From Alphaproteobacteria bacterium (GTDB lineage Bacteria; Pseudomonadota; Alphaproteobacteria; CADEGL01), in NCBI GenBank assembly GCA_026400755.1, contig JAPLOM010000013.1, forward strand, positions 1 through 58,219: a DNA stretch of 58,219 nucleotides, in the 5' to 3' direction. Of this stretch, positions 19,008 to 28,237 are shown piece by piece (position 1 is the stretch's first letter; each line of letters opens with the position of its first letter). The position numbers were made by a program, and so were the translations under genes. The notes under the pieces were generated by a model. The model did not search any database. It was not told where the DNA came from and saw only the letters and a list, made by a program, of their open reading frames with translations.

Positions 19008-20255
19008 ATGGCTGCCTGGGAATCCCTGCGCATCGACATCGCGCGGCTGCGCAACGACATCGAGACCCTGTCCAAGATCGGCCGCGCGCCGGATGGTGCT
19101 TTGACGCGCCACGCCTTCGCGCCCGCCTATGAAGAGGCGCGGCGCTGGTTCAAGGGCCGGATGGCCGAGGCCGATATTCCCGCCCGCGACGACGAGGCCG
19201 GCAACACGATCGGCCATGTGGGTGCGGCGGAAGGGCCCGTGGTGATGTCGGGCTCGCACATCGATACCGTGCCCGATGGCGGGCCGCTGGATGGCGCCTT
19301 CGGCGTTCTGTCGGCGCTCGAATGCGCGCGCGTCATCCGTGCCGCGAACCTCGGCGCGCCGCGCGGCTTCGAACCCGTCGCCTTCATCGACGAGGAAGGC
19401 CGCTTCCTCGACTGCATGGGTTCCAAGGCCATGGCCGGGCGGCTGGACATGAACGAGGTCGCCCACGCCAAGGACCCGAACGGCGGTTCGCTCGGCGACG
19501 CCATGCGTCAGGCCGGGTTCGATCTTGAGAAGATCGGCAGGGCCAAGCGCAAGAAGGGCGACATCGCCGCCTATGTCGAACTGCACATCGAGCAGGGACC
19601 GGTGCTGGAAGCCAAGGGCATGCCCATCGGCGTGGTCGAGGGCATCGTCGGAATCGATCATTCCGACTTCACCTTCACGGGCGAGCCGGACCATGCGGGC
19701 ACGACGCCCATGGACATGCGCAAGGATGCCTTCACGGGCGCGGCCGAGTTCGCTTACAAAGCGCGTCGGATGGCGCTCAAGCGCGGCACGCCGTTGACGC
19801 GAATCACCTACGGCATCGTGAAGTCGAAAACGGCGGCGGCCAACATCGTGCCGCCCGAGATGTACATGCGTCAGGAGCTGCGCGACATCGACCAGAAGCT
19901 GTTGAAGCGGCTGGTCAAGGCCACATACAAGCTGGCTGATAAAGTCGCGGCCGAGCACCGGCTTACCGTCAGCCACGAACACATCTCTGGCAACACCTCG
20001 GCGCTCATGGCGCCGCGGGTGCAGGACACGATCGAGGGCGCGGCCAAGGCGCTGGGGCTCGGCAGCCACCGGATGCCGTCGGGCGCCGGCCACGACGCCC
20101 AGGTCATGGCGCGCGTGGCCGACGCCGGCATGATCTTCGTGCCTTCGGAAGGCGGGCGCAGCCACCGGCGTGACGAATGGACCGACTGGAAGCTGCTGGA
20201 GCAAGGCGCCAACGTGCTGTTGCAGTCGATCCTGCGCCTGATGCACGTGGCCTGA
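19008..20255 (+). CDS. M20 family N-carbamoyl-amino-acid hydrolase / allantoate amidohydrolase type
   Basis: 415 aa di-zinc amidohydrolase. Metal and catalytic residues are visible in SGSHIDTVPDGGPLDGAFG (H84, D95), FIDEEGRF (E129/E130) and ELHIEQGP (H193); PDHAGTTPMDMRKDA and the C-terminal GRSHRRDEW are typical of the carbamoylase branch. These enzymes split ureido groups of N-carbamoyl amino acids, allantoate or ureidoglycolate, releasing ammonia and CO2. ATG 19008 follows TGGAGCGGAGA. A GTG-started membrane-protein gene follows 16 nt later. With the nearby M24 and ureohydrolase genes it suggests breakdown of amidino or ureido nitrogen compounds. Confidence 0.87.
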   Translation: MAAWESLRIDIARLRNDIETLSKIGRAPDGALTRHAFAPAYEEARRWFKGRMAEADIPARDDEAGNTIGHVGAAEGPVVMSGSHIDTVPDGGPLDGAFGVLSALECARVIRAANLGAPRGFEPVAFIDEEGRFLDCMGSKAMAGRLDMNEVAHAKDPNGGSLGDAMRQAGFDLEKIGRAKRKKGDIAAYVELHIEQGPVLEAKGMPIGVVEGIVGIDHSDFTFTGEPDHAGTTPMDMRKDAFTGAAEFAYKARRMALKRGTPLTRITYGIVKSKTAAANIVPPEMYMRQELRDIDQKLLKRLVKATYKLADKVAAEHRLTVSHEHISGNTSALMAPRVQDTIEGAAKALGLGSHRMPSGAGHDAQVMARVADAGMIFVPSEGGRSHRRDEWTDWKLLEQGANVLLQSILRLMHVA

Positions 20256-20271
20256 GGCACAGGGGCGCGGC

Positions 20272-20895
20272 GTGGAGGCTGTGGTCCGTTACTGGCAGAC
20301 GCCCTGGTTGCGGGCGGGCCTGATGTGCGGCATCGCGGGCTTCGTCGACGCGGTGGGCTATGTCGATCTGGGCGGCGTCTTCGCCGCCAACATGACGGGC
20401 AACACCGTGTTGCTGGCCATGTCGTTCGCGCACGGCAACTGGACGAACATGCTGGTCTACGTGATCACGCTGGCCAGCTTCTCCGCCGGGGTGGCCTTCG
20501 CTTACCTATTAGAGGCCAAGCACCTGCGTGTGCCGCTCTTGGTCGAAGCGCTTTTGATCACCATTGTGGCGCTGACCGCGCCCGGCAAGACGGTCTCGCT
20601 CATCCTGCTGGCGGGCGCCATGGGGCTGCAGGCGGCCAGCATGACGCGCTTCGGCACGGTCACGATCTCGACCGTGGTGGTCACCTCGGTCATCGTCCGC
20701 ATCGTCGAGGGCGGCGTTTCGAAGCGGCCGCCGCCCGACATTCGGCTCACCATACCGGTGCTGGCGGCGGCGTGGTCGGCCTATGCGATCGGCGCCGCGG
20801 CCAGCGTGGCGGCCTCGCCCCTGGGCGATGCCATCCTGCTGGTGCCGGTCGCGGTGCTGCTTCCCTTCATCTTCGAGAAGCCGCACCACACCTAA
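20272..20895 (+). CDS. DUF1275 (YoaK-like) membrane protein
   Basis: 207 aa, with about six hydrophobic segments. The family signature GFVDAVGYVDLGGVFAANMT then GNTVLLA (about residues 22-47) is clear. DUF1275 proteins are inner-membrane proteins of unknown function. The start is GTG at 20272, 16 nt after the M20 gene. The stop overlaps the stop of the convergent epimerase gene by 4 nt (CTAA read both ways). It is the only polytopic protein of the catabolic island apart from DgcB, so a transport role is possible but not supported by family knowledge. Confidence 0.85.
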   Translation: MEAVVRYWQTPWLRAGLMCGIAGFVDAVGYVDLGGVFAANMTGNTVLLAMSFAHGNWTNMLVYVITLASFSAGVAFAYLLEAKHLRVPLLVEALLITIVALTAPGKTVSLILLAGAMGLQAASMTRFGTVTISTVVVTSVIVRIVEGGVSKRPPPDIRLTIPVLAAAWSAYAIGAAASVAASPLGDAILLVPVAVLLPFIFEKPHHT

Positions 20896-21740
20896 GGACG
20901 GAGCCGCCGCCAATCCCGGTGTGGCGCGAAGCCCAGTCGCTCTTGCGCACGGGCGATGGAGAACACGCCCGCGTGCGGGTCACGCTTGTACAACTCCGGC
21001 TGTCGCACCTCCGGCAGTTTGCCGTAATAGATCCGCAACAGATCGAGCGTCGGCGTGTCCGAAAGCGTGTTCGGCGCGCTGATGAAGAAGACATCATAGG
21101 GGTCGCCCTTTCGTCCCAGCGCTAGGCGATAGGCCTCGGCCACGTCCTCGGGATCGGCCCAACCCCACAGGTCGATGTTCTTCGGGTCCGTTCCCAACGC
21201 GCCGAGCTTGGGCGCGATGGTTTCGGTCGCGACCAGCGTCGGGCGGATGACCGTGACCGTCATGCCGCCGCGCAGCGCGAACATTTTGGCGATCTCCTCG
21301 CTCATCGCCTTGCTCGTGCCGTAGGGCTCGGCGGGATGCAGCGGATGATCCTCGTCCACCGGCAAATAGAGGGGCGGACGCGAGGGGTCGGCGAAGACGA
21401 CGCCGGTCGCCGTCTCGCTCGACGTGTGGACGAGCTTGCGCACGCCGGCCTCCTCGGCGGCGGCGAAGACGTGCCAGGTGCCCATCACGTTCGTGCGGAC
21501 GAGCAACTCGCCCGGCAATTTGTGCGCCACCAGTGCGGCCGCCAGGTGGATGACGGCCTCTTGTCCGCGCATCGCGTGCTTCACGGCGTCGAAATCCAGG
21601 ATGTCGCCCTGGATATGGTGGCGCGCGCCCACCACTTCGCCCGCCTTGGCGTCAAAGGCGGTGACCTCGCACGTCTTGGCCAAGAGGGCGACGATGCGCC
21701 GCCCCAGCCGTCCGCTGGCGCCGGTGACTAGGACCTTCAT
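20892..21740 (-). CDS. NAD-dependent epimerase/dehydratase (extended SDR)
   Basis: 282 aa. The N-terminal MKVLVTGASGRLGRRIVALL carries the TGxxGxxG cofactor motif; catalytic residues of the SDR family are seen in HTSSETATG and YGTSKAMSEE (Y and K). Substrate not predictable. The ATG at 21740 overlaps the stop of ridA (ATGA), so it is the last gene of a coupled three-gene minus-strand operon with a RidA protein and a D-amino-acid-dehydrogenase-like flavoprotein. Confidence 0.85.
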   Translation of the reverse strand: MKVLVTGASGRLGRRIVALLAKTCEVTAFDAKAGEVVGARHHIQGDILDFDAVKHAMRGQEAVIHLAAALVAHKLPGELLVRTNVMGTWHVFAAAEEAGVRKLVHTSSETATGVVFADPSRPPLYLPVDEDHPLHPAEPYGTSKAMSEEIAKMFALRGGMTVTVIRPTLVATETIAPKLGALGTDPKNIDLWGWADPEDVAEAYRLALGRKGDPYDVFFISAPNTLSDTPTLDLLRIYYGKLPEVRQPELYKRDPHAGVFSIARAQERLGFAPHRDWRRLRP

Positions 21741-22174
21741 CGCGCATGCTCCACGCGTGGCGCGCCCAGATGCTTGGCCGGATCGAACTTGCGCACGCGC
21801 GCGACGAAGTCGATCTCGATCTTGCAACCGTTCAACAAGTTGGCCACGCCCACGCAAGTGCGTGCTGGCGTCTCGCCCGGCGGAAAGAACGACCCATAGA
21901 CGATGTTCATGCGGGCGAACTCCGAAAGGTCAGTCATGAAGACGCGCGCCTGCATCACATCGGTGAAATCCAGGCCAACGGACTTCAGGGCCGCCCCCAG
22001 AAGCTCCATAGCCGTGCGCGTCTCGGTTTCGATGTCGCCCAGGACGGGCGGGGGATTCGTACGGTCGGAGGCCAACTGCCCCGCGATGAAGACATAGTCG
22101 CCGTCGAAGACGACGTGGCGATAGACCTTGGCGGCCTTCGATTCGGGAATGTCGTGGCGCCGTATGTCGTTCAT
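21737..22174 (-). CDS. RidA family reactive-imine deaminase
   Basis: 145 aa. RidA proteins hydrolyse 2-imino/enamino acids released by amino acid oxidases and PLP enzymes. The conserved Arg that binds the substrate carboxylate is R105 (TPARTCVGV), and the VFIAGQLASD and VMQARVFMTDL strands match the family. ATG 22174 has a GAGGAGAA SD and overlaps the stop of the upstream flavoprotein gene (ATGA). Coupling to an amino acid dehydrogenase that yields imino acids makes metabolic sense. Confidence 0.9.
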   Translation of the reverse strand: MNDIRRHDIPESKAAKVYRHVVFDGDYVFIAGQLASDRTNPPPVLGDIETETRTAMELLGAALKSVGLDFTDVMQARVFMTDLSEFARMNIVYGSFFPPGETPARTCVGVANLLNGCKIEIDFVARVRKFDPAKHLGAPRVEHAR

Positions 22175-23343
22175 GGCGTTCTCCTCAGGCGGGCGGGCGA
22201 AAACGTGGCGGGGGTGACGCCGCGCGCGGTCAGGAGCGCGGGCCATTCGGTTTCCAGGATGAGGCTGGCGGCTGCCTGCGACAACCCGGCGGAGGTCTGG
22301 ATGCCCGCGCCGCCCTGGCCAGCCAGCCAGAAGAAACCTTCGGCCTGGGGGTCGAAACCGAACACGGGCGTGCGGTCGGGAACGAAACTGCGCAAGCCTG
22401 CCCAGCTTCGCTCCACGCGGCGCACCTTGAGGGTCGTGGCGCGCTCGATGCGGTCGACGGCAACGGCGATGTCCATCTCGTCCGGTTGCGCATCGGTCGG
22501 CTGCGAGGGCGTCTCGTCCGATGGCGAGAGGAGGAGCTTGCCGGCCTCGGGCTTCAGGTAGAATTCGTCACTCACATCGTCGAGCTCGGGCCAGCCCGAG
22601 ACGTCCACGCCGTCCGGCGCTGCTATGATCATGGCCGTGCGCCGCTTGGGCACGAGGCCGATGGGCTGCACGCCGGCCAGGCGCGCCGTCTCGTCGGCCC
22701 ACGCGCCACTTGCATTCACCAGCACGTCCGCCTCGTAGGAGCCCGCTTTCGTCTCGACGCGCCAGACGCCGCGCTGCCTTTGCGCCGTCAGGGCCTCGGC
22801 ATTGGTGACGAGCGTTCCGCCTTGGGCGCGCAGGCCCCGCAGATAGCCCTGCAGGATGGCGTCGACGTCCAGGTTGGCGGCCTCGGGTTCCAAGAAGGCT
22901 TGGGCGACATAGGCGCGGTTGAGCAGGGGAAACAGCGTCACTGCCGCATCGACGTCCACCACCTCGATGGCGGGGCAGGAGGCGCGCGCTTCGGCAAGCT
23001 GGGCTTCGAAGGTTTCACGCTGGTCCGCCCGCGCGACAACCACCCATGGCCGGCGCTTCAGCAGCGGCGTGTCGGTGAAGCCCTGGGGCGGCGTTTTGAA
23101 GAAGGGACGAGAGAGGGCGGTCAGCGCGCGGATCGGCCGCGTGCCCAAATTTTCCGACAGGCCCGCGGCGGAGCGGCCGGTCGAGTGGTACCCGGGCGCC
23201 GTCTCGCGCTCCAACACGATCACGCGCCGGTGCGGCGCCAAGCGGTAGCCCAGAGATGCGCCGGCGATGCCGCCGCCGACGATCACGACCTCGCACCGGA
23301 CTGTTTCAGCCACCGCTTTTACCCCGCTTGACCGCGCCGTCAT
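22171..23343 (-). CDS. FAD-dependent D-amino acid dehydrogenase, D-arginine dehydrogenase-like
   Basis: 390 aa DAO-family flavoprotein. The sequence runs close to what I recall of Pseudomonas Dau[72 protein letters not shown] and FFWLAGQGGAGIQTSAG. DauA oxidises D-arginine and other cationic D-amino acids to imino acids that hydrolyse to 2-oxo acids; a RidA gene is coupled directly downstream. The ATG at 23343 gives a 16-residue leader before the FAD motif. A 14-nt perfect palindrome lies 15 nt upstream. The exact substrate is inferred from family likeness only. Confidence 0.82.
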   Translation of the reverse strand: MTARSSGVKAVAETVRCEVVIVGGGIAGASLGYRLAPHRRVIVLERETAPGYHSTGRSAAGLSENLGTRPIRALTALSRPFFKTPPQGFTDTPLLKRRPWVVVARADQRETFEAQLAEARASCPAIEVVDVDAAVTLFPLLNRAYVAQAFLEPEAANLDVDAILQGYLRGLRAQGGTLVTNAEALTAQRQRGVWRVETKAGSYEADVLVNASGAWADETARLAGVQPIGLVPKRRTAMIIAAPDGVDVSGWPELDDVSDEFYLKPEAGKLLLSPSDETPSQPTDAQPDEMDIAVAVDRIERATTLKVRRVERSWAGLRSFVPDRTPVFGFDPQAEGFFWLAGQGGAGIQTSAGLSQAAASLILETEWPALLTARGVTPATFSPARLRRTP

Positions 23344-23354
23344 GTCTTGCTTAA

Positions 23355-23370
23355 TTTAGGCCGATCGGCC
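23355..23370. promoter_or_regulatory. Palindromic operator candidate, site 1 (dauA-like/aldolase)
   Basis: TTTAGGCCGATCGGCC, containing the perfect 14-nt palindrome AGGCCGATCGGCCT (23358-23371). It lies in the 161-nt gap between the divergent D-amino acid dehydrogenase operon and the class II aldolase run. Two similar sequences occur upstream of fhs (51255) and a PhyH gene (53890): the three share 11 of 16 positions. Confidence 0.5.
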
Positions 23371-23504
23371 TGGAATTTGGCCGGCCTTCCCCGGGGGAAA
23401 TGCTCGCGACGACGGCCGGCCCTGACAAGAGGTATTTCCGACCGTATCGTTGCTAGGATATCGCTCCGGGCGCGGGGGACGCGCCGCGAAAATGGGAGGC
23501 GGGC

Positions 23505-24266
23505 ATGACGGGCAACGTGGTGCGGATCGACGAGAAGGCCGATCCGGTCTGGCGCGCGCGGGTCGATCTGGCGGCGGCGCATCGCCTCGCGCACCGCTTT
23601 GGCTTCGACGACGGGATATGGAATCACTTTACGCTGATGGTGCCGGGCACCAAGGACCGTTTCTTCGTGAAGCCCCACGGCGTGTTGATGTCCGAGGTCA
23701 CGGCGTCCAACCTGATCGTCTCGGATTTCGACGGCAACATCGTGGAAGGGCGCGGCAAGATCGAACAGTCGGCGCTGTGCATCCATGCCTCGTTCCACAA
23801 GCTCGGGCCGCATGCGGCCTGCGTGCTGCATTGCCATCCGGTTTATACGACGTGGCTGACGATGACCAAGCCGGGCCGCCTCTTGATGGTCCACCAGGAC
23901 GCGCTGCGCTTCTGCGACCGCATCGCCTACGACGATCATTTCGGTGGCCTCGGCACATCCTTCGAAGAGGGCGGGCGCATGGCCGCGTCGCTCGGCGACA
24001 AGCCGCTGCTTCTTTCCGCCAACCACGGCGTCACGGCCGTGGGCGCGAACGTCTCCCAGACCTGGTACGACCTCTATTACCTGGAGCTGGCCTGCAAGCA
24101 GCTTCACCTGATCAAGGAGTCGGGTGAGGAGGCACGCGAGGTGCCGCAACAGATCGCGCAGTTCACCCGCAGCCAGTTGGACGACGAATGGGAGGAGAGC
24201 GCGGCCTTGAGCTACGAGGCGCTGAAGCGTGACCTCGACCGCGAAGAACCCGACTACAAGAGCTGA
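23505..24266 (+). CDS. Class II aldolase/adducin domain protein
   Basis: 253 aa. Metal-binding His residues are seen in VLHCHPVY (H109, H111) and SANHGVTAVG (H174), with the phosphate/carboxylate-binding region around WNHFTLMVP and KPHGVLMSE. Family members are sugar-phosphate aldolases or epimerases (fuculose-, ribulose-phosphate types), but this non-sugar-like branch also includes decarboxylases and uncharacterised proteins. It begins a plus-strand run; the first PhyH gene follows 8 nt later. The start ATG has GGGAGG upstream. Confidence 0.85.
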   Translation: MTGNVVRIDEKADPVWRARVDLAAAHRLAHRFGFDDGIWNHFTLMVPGTKDRFFVKPHGVLMSEVTASNLIVSDFDGNIVEGRGKIEQSALCIHASFHKLGPHAACVLHCHPVYTTWLTMTKPGRLLMVHQDALRFCDRIAYDDHFGGLGTSFEEGGRMAASLGDKPLLLSANHGVTAVGANVSQTWYDLYYLELACKQLHLIKESGEEAREVPQQIAQFTRSQLDDEWEESAALSYEALKRDLDREEPDYKS

Positions 24267-24274
24267 GACGCGCG

Positions 24275-25111
24275 ATGGGCAAGGCACTGACGGACAGCGA
24301 GATCGCGGCCTACCGCGCGAACGGCTTTCATACGCCGTTCCGGGTGATGTCCGAGGAAGATGCGCTGGAATACCGGCGTCATCTGGAGCGTTTCGAGGTC
24401 GAACGGCCGGAGAGCCTCAACAAGCTCGACCTCAAGTGCAATCTTCTGTTGCCGTGGGCCGACCGGCTGACCCGCATGCCGCGCATGTTGGACGTGCTGG
24501 AGGACATCCTGGGTCCCAACCTTCTGTGCTGGAATTCCAGCGTGCGGAACAAGAAGGCCAAGAGCCCGACCTACGCGGGCTGGCACCAGGACACGCGCTA
24601 CATCACGATCCGGCCGACCGGCACGATCGCCTTTCTGGCCCTGTCGCCCACTAACACCGACAGCGGCACGGTCAGCGTCATCCCCGGCTCGCACAAATGG
24701 GACGTGCTGCCCCACGAAGATACCCAAGACAAGAACAGCATCCTGACGCGCGGCCAGTACATCACCGCCGACTTCGACAAGGCCAACATCACGCCCTTGC
24801 AGCTGCAGCCGGGCGAATGCGGCTTCTTCGACCACAACGTCGTCCACAGCTCGGGCCCCAATCACACGGGCGACCGGCGGCTGGTCATGCTGATGGGTTA
24901 TTTCGCGACCGGCTCCAAGCCGATGGACGACCGGCGCGTCTCAGCCTTCGTCGTGCGCGGTACCGACGAGCATCGGTATTTCGACCCCGACCCCGTACCG
25001 GTGGAGGAGTTCGGCCCGGGCGAGTTGGCCGCCCACCGCGAGGCCGTGGAAGTGCAGGCCAAGAAAATTCTCTACAAGGACAGCGACCGCCAGGCGATCG
25101 CATTGAGCTGA
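24275..25111 (+). CDS. PhyH family Fe(II)/2-oxoglutarate dioxygenase (1 of 3)
   Basis: 278 aa. The double-stranded beta-helix metal triad is visible: H104 and D106 in AGWHQDTRY and H191 in VVHSSGPN, with R201/R202 available to bind 2-oxoglutarate. VIPGSHKWDVLPHEDTQD is the family's conserved loop. PhyH-type enzymes hydroxylate phytanoyl-CoA, ectoine, proline-like and betaine substrates. It is followed 10 nt later by a paralog with the same length and layout, implying a duplication or two sequential oxidations. In this setting a methylated or cyclic amino compound is a reasonable substrate guess. Confidence 0.88.
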   Translation: MGKALTDSEIAAYRANGFHTPFRVMSEEDALEYRRHLERFEVERPESLNKLDLKCNLLLPWADRLTRMPRMLDVLEDILGPNLLCWNSSVRNKKAKSPTYAGWHQDTRYITIRPTGTIAFLALSPTNTDSGTVSVIPGSHKWDVLPHEDTQDKNSILTRGQYITADFDKANITPLQLQPGECGFFDHNVVHSSGPNHTGDRRLVMLMGYFATGSKPMDDRRVSAFVVRGTDEHRYFDPDPVPVEEFGPGELAAHREAVEVQAKKILYKDSDRQAIALS

Positions 25112-25121
25112 AGGAGACACC

Positions 25122-25958
25122 ATGGCGCCTAAATTCGGACTGACCAAGGACCAGCTTGCCGCTTACGAGCGCGATGGTTACCTCGCGCCGATCCCGATCT
25201 ACACCGAGGCCGAGATGGCCGAGATCCGGGGCAAGCTGGAGGACCTCCAGGCGCGCTATCCCGAAGCGACCAAGAAGATCGACCTGAAGGCGCACTTGGT
25301 CTGCCCGTGGCTCGACGAGATGATCCGCCACCCGCGCATGCTCGATGTGGTGGAAAGCATCTTCGAGACGCCGGACATCCTGTGCTGGACCAGCTCGTTC
25401 CGCTTCAAGAAGCCGAACAGCCCGTCCTATGCCGGCTGGCACCAAGATACGATGTACATCAAGATCGAGCCGGCCGTGACCTTCTGGCTGGCCTTCACCC
25501 CGGCCAATGAGGCCAACGGCGGGATGAAGATCATTCCCGGTTCGCACAAGGGACCGTTGCTGCCGCATGAGGACACCCAGGACGCGAACAGCATCCTGAC
25601 GCGCGGCCAGTACATCACCTCCAAGGTCGACGACTCCAAGGCCATCTCGGTCGACCTCAAGGCGGGCGAGGCCGCCATCTTCAACCACAATCTGATCCAC
25701 GGGTCGGGCCCGAACTTCGTGGACCGCTGGCGCATCCTATTCCTGCCCAGCTACATGCCGACCTCCGCGGTCAACAAGGGACCGCGCGACTGTGCGGCCG
25801 TCGTGCGCGGCCAGGACCGCCATCACAATTTCGATCCGGAACCGCCCTGCCATGGCGAGATGACACCGGAGGCCATCGAGGCGCATCGCCTCGCGGTCGA
25901 GTACAGCGCGGCCACCATGTACAAGGACGCGCAGCACAAGCCGGTCGCTTTGTCCTAA
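25122..25958 (+). CDS. PhyH family Fe(II)/2-oxoglutarate dioxygenase (2 of 3)
   Basis: 278 aa paralog of the preceding gene. The triad is H107 and D109 (AGWHQDTMY) and H193 (LIHGSGPN), with R202 following. It shares the PHEDTQDANSILTRGQYIT stretch almost exactly with its neighbour and diverges in the substrate-side N-terminal third. AAGGAGA precedes the ATG. The two are surely co-transcribed with the aldolase. A third, more divergent copy lies at 53012. Confidence 0.88.
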   Translation: MAPKFGLTKDQLAAYERDGYLAPIPIYTEAEMAEIRGKLEDLQARYPEATKKIDLKAHLVCPWLDEMIRHPRMLDVVESIFETPDILCWTSSFRFKKPNSPSYAGWHQDTMYIKIEPAVTFWLAFTPANEANGGMKIIPGSHKGPLLPHEDTQDANSILTRGQYITSKVDDSKAISVDLKAGEAAIFNHNLIHGSGPNFVDRWRILFLPSYMPTSAVNKGPRDCAAVVRGQDRHHNFDPEPPCHGEMTPEAIEAHRLAVEYSAATMYKDAQHKPVALS

Positions 25959-26006
25959 GGCGATAGGGTCGCTTCCCGTGCCGCGCGCGGCTATGCTGCG
26001 CGCCGC

Positions 26007-26864
26007 ATGGATGCCGTCTCCGACCCGAGCGCCGAGGAGCGTCTGCGCCGTCTGCCGATCTGGCCGGCCGCGCCGGTGGTGACGCGCCTGTCGGTCGGGC
26101 GCACCAACATTAACTATCGCGTGGATGCGGGCGGCCAGCGCTTCTTCGCGCGGGTTGCGGCCGATCTGCCCCACCACGGCATCGTGCGCAGCCGCGAGGC
26201 GTTGTGCGCGTCGCTGGCGGCCGATTTGGGCGTGGCGCCGCCCGTCGTTCATGCGCGCGATGGCGTGCTGGTGCAGCGTTTCATGGACGGCGAGACGCTG
26301 CGGCAGGGCGAAGCGCTGTCGCCCGTACGGCTGGATCGCATTGTCGATGTCCTGCGCCGCGTCCACGAAGGCCGTTTGCCCGCCGACACACCCGACGCCA
26401 ATCCTGTCGCTTGGTCACGCACCTACCTTGCGCGCCTTGCCCCCGGCACGCTTCCGCCCGCCCAGCGTGCACGCATCGAAGCTATTTTGAATGCCGCGCC
26501 CGCGGGCGAAAGGCGCGGGCTGACCCACACCGACCTGATCCCGGAAAACTTCATCGACGACGGCCGGAATATCTGGTTGATCGATTGGGAATATGCGGGG
26601 CTCGGCGATCCGGCGACCGATCTGGCTAACCTAGCCATGAACTTCGCCCTCGACGGTGCGGTTCTGGAATGCGCGGTGAAGCGCCATGGCGGCGTGGACC
26701 GTGCGACGGTCGATGGTCTCAAGGACGCCGTCGTGGTGCGTGAAGCGCTCTGGTGCCTGGCCCAGATCCAGGCCGAGGGCATCCGTGGCGATCTGGCCGA
26801 CTACACACGCCTGTGTCTTGGAAGGCTCCGCATCGATCCCTCCGGCGTCCGGGGGATCGGCTGA
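26007..26864 (+). CDS. APH/choline-kinase-like phosphotransferase
   Basis: 285 aa eukaryotic-like kinase fold. The Brenner-type catalytic loop LTHTDLIPENFI (D176, N181) and the metal-binding LIDWEYAGLGDPATDLANL (D193) are intact; the N-terminal lobe has LSVGRTNINYRV as the nucleotide loop. Family members phosphorylate choline, ethanolamine, methylthioribose, homoserine or aminoglycosides. The layout resembles the choline/ethanolamine branch, which would fit a betaine/choline setting. Its stop overlaps the ATG of a GlpA-like dehydrogenase (TGATG), so the phosphorylated product may be that enzyme's substrate. Confidence 0.82.
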   Translation: MDAVSDPSAEERLRRLPIWPAAPVVTRLSVGRTNINYRVDAGGQRFFARVAADLPHHGIVRSREALCASLAADLGVAPPVVHARDGVLVQRFMDGETLRQGEALSPVRLDRIVDVLRRVHEGRLPADTPDANPVAWSRTYLARLAPGTLPPAQRARIEAILNAAPAGERRGLTHTDLIPENFIDDGRNIWLIDWEYAGLGDPATDLANLAMNFALDGAVLECAVKRHGGVDRATVDGLKDAVVVREALWCLAQIQAEGIRGDLADYTRLCLGRLRIDPSGVRGIG

Positions 26865-28237
26865 TGGCGGATTACGATGTCGCCATCATCGGCGCGGGTG
26901 TCGTGGGTTGCGCGATCGCGCGCGAGTTCTCGCGCTATCACCTGCGCGCGATCCTGCTCGAAGCCAACAGCGACCTGTGCGACGAGGCCAGCAAGGGCAA
27001 CACGGCCACCTTGGCCACGGGCAACGACACACCGGTGGGATCGCTGGAGCGCAAGCTGGTCGTGCGCGGACATCAGCGTTATCTGGCCGAAGGGCCGTCG
27101 CTTGGCCTGCCGATCCGCATGGTCGGCGCCATGACGGTCGCCTTTGATGAGGCCGAGGCACGGGTGGTGAGCGAGGAAGTGCGGTCCTCGCGCGCGGAAG
27201 GCTTTGCCTCGGTCGAACTGTTGAACGCCGACGGCATCTATGCCCGCGTGCCGCATTTGGCACCTGGCGCCGTGGCCGCGGCCTGGGCGCCGGACGAAGG
27301 CATCGTGGATGGTTTCTCCACGGCCTATGCCTATGCGCTGGACGCCGTGGTGAACGGCGTGGACTACCGGGATTCGGCGCCCGTCACCGCCGCCCATCGC
27401 CGCGACGGCGTCTGGACGCTGACGACGCCGGGCGGCGCGGTGTCCGCGCGGCTCGTGATCAACTGCGCGGGCCTGCGCGCGGACCATGTCGAGGCGCTGG
27501 CGGGTTACCGCGACCTGACGGTCAAGCCGCGGCGCGGCCAGTACATCGTCTATGACAAGCGCGCGCGGCGGCTGGTGGACGTGATTCTGCGGCCCGCGCC
27601 CACACCCACCACGCGCGGCGTCTATATCGCGCCGTCCATCTTCGGCAACGTGCTTCTGGGCCCGACGGCCGAGGAGGTGCCCGATCCTGACGACCGGCGC
27701 GTGACGCCGGAAGGGATCGCGCAGCTCACAGCCGCCGCGCGGCGCATGCTGCCCGCCTTGCTCGACGAGCCGGTCGCCGCCATGTACGCGGGCATGCGGC
27801 CAGCCACGGAGAAACCGGAGTACCGCATCATCCCGCGCTTCGCCGACGGCTGGCTCACCTGCGCGGGCATCCGCTCCACCGGTCTTTCGGGCGCGCTTGG
27901 CATCGCCGAATACGTCGCGGGCCTCGTGGTGCCCGAGGTCGTGAAGGCGGCGCGCAAGGAGGCGATCAAGCCAGCGCGCGTGCCGAGCCTTGCCGATCCG
28001 AACATCGCGCGCCCCTGGACGGATGCCGCGCGCGTCGCCGCCGATCCGTTTTATGGAGAGATGGTCTGCCATTGCGAGCGGGTCAGCGTGGGCGAAATCC
28101 GCGACGCCCTCTCGGGTCCGATCCCCGTCCATTCCCTCAAGGCGCTCAAGCGCCGCACGCGCGTGATGATGGGGCGGTGTCAGGGTTTCTTCTGCGGCGC
28201 GCGGGTCGAAAGCATGCTGCGGACGGGGAAGCCATGA
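26864..28237 (+). CDS. GlpA-like FAD-dependent dehydrogenase with C-terminal BFD [2Fe-2S] domain
   Basis: 457 aa. DAO-type FAD domain (VAIIGAGVVGCAIARE, residues 6-21; SKGNTATLATGN) followed by a BFD-like [2Fe-2S] domain at about residues 400-455 with Cys in MVCHCERVS and GRCQGFFCGARV. This layout is that of anaerobic glycerol-3-phosphate dehydrogenase GlpA and its relatives. The ATG at 26864 overlaps the kinase stop, and its own stop overlaps the next gene (ATGA). In several bacteria GlpA-like proteins are paired with a second flavoprotein and a DUF1667 protein; here the second flavoprotein is present but DUF1667 is not. Confidence 0.85.
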   Translation: MADYDVAIIGAGVVGCAIAREFSRYHLRAILLEANSDLCDEASKGNTATLATGNDTPVGSLERKLVVRGHQRYLAEGPSLGLPIRMVGAMTVAFDEAEARVVSEEVRSSRAEGFASVELLNADGIYARVPHLAPGAVAAAWAPDEGIVDGFSTAYAYALDAVVNGVDYRDSAPVTAAHRRDGVWTLTTPGGAVSARLVINCAGLRADHVEALAGYRDLTVKPRRGQYIVYDKRARRLVDVILRPAPTPTTRGVYIAPSIFGNVLLGPTAEEVPDPDDRRVTPEGIAQLTAAARRMLPALLDEPVAAMYAGMRPATEKPEYRIIPRFADGWLTCAGIRSTGLSGALGIAEYVAGLVVPEVVKAARKEAIKPARVPSLADPNIARPWTDAARVAADPFYGEMVCHCERVSVGEIRDALSGPIPVHSLKALKRRTRVMMGRCQGFFCGARVESMLRTGKP

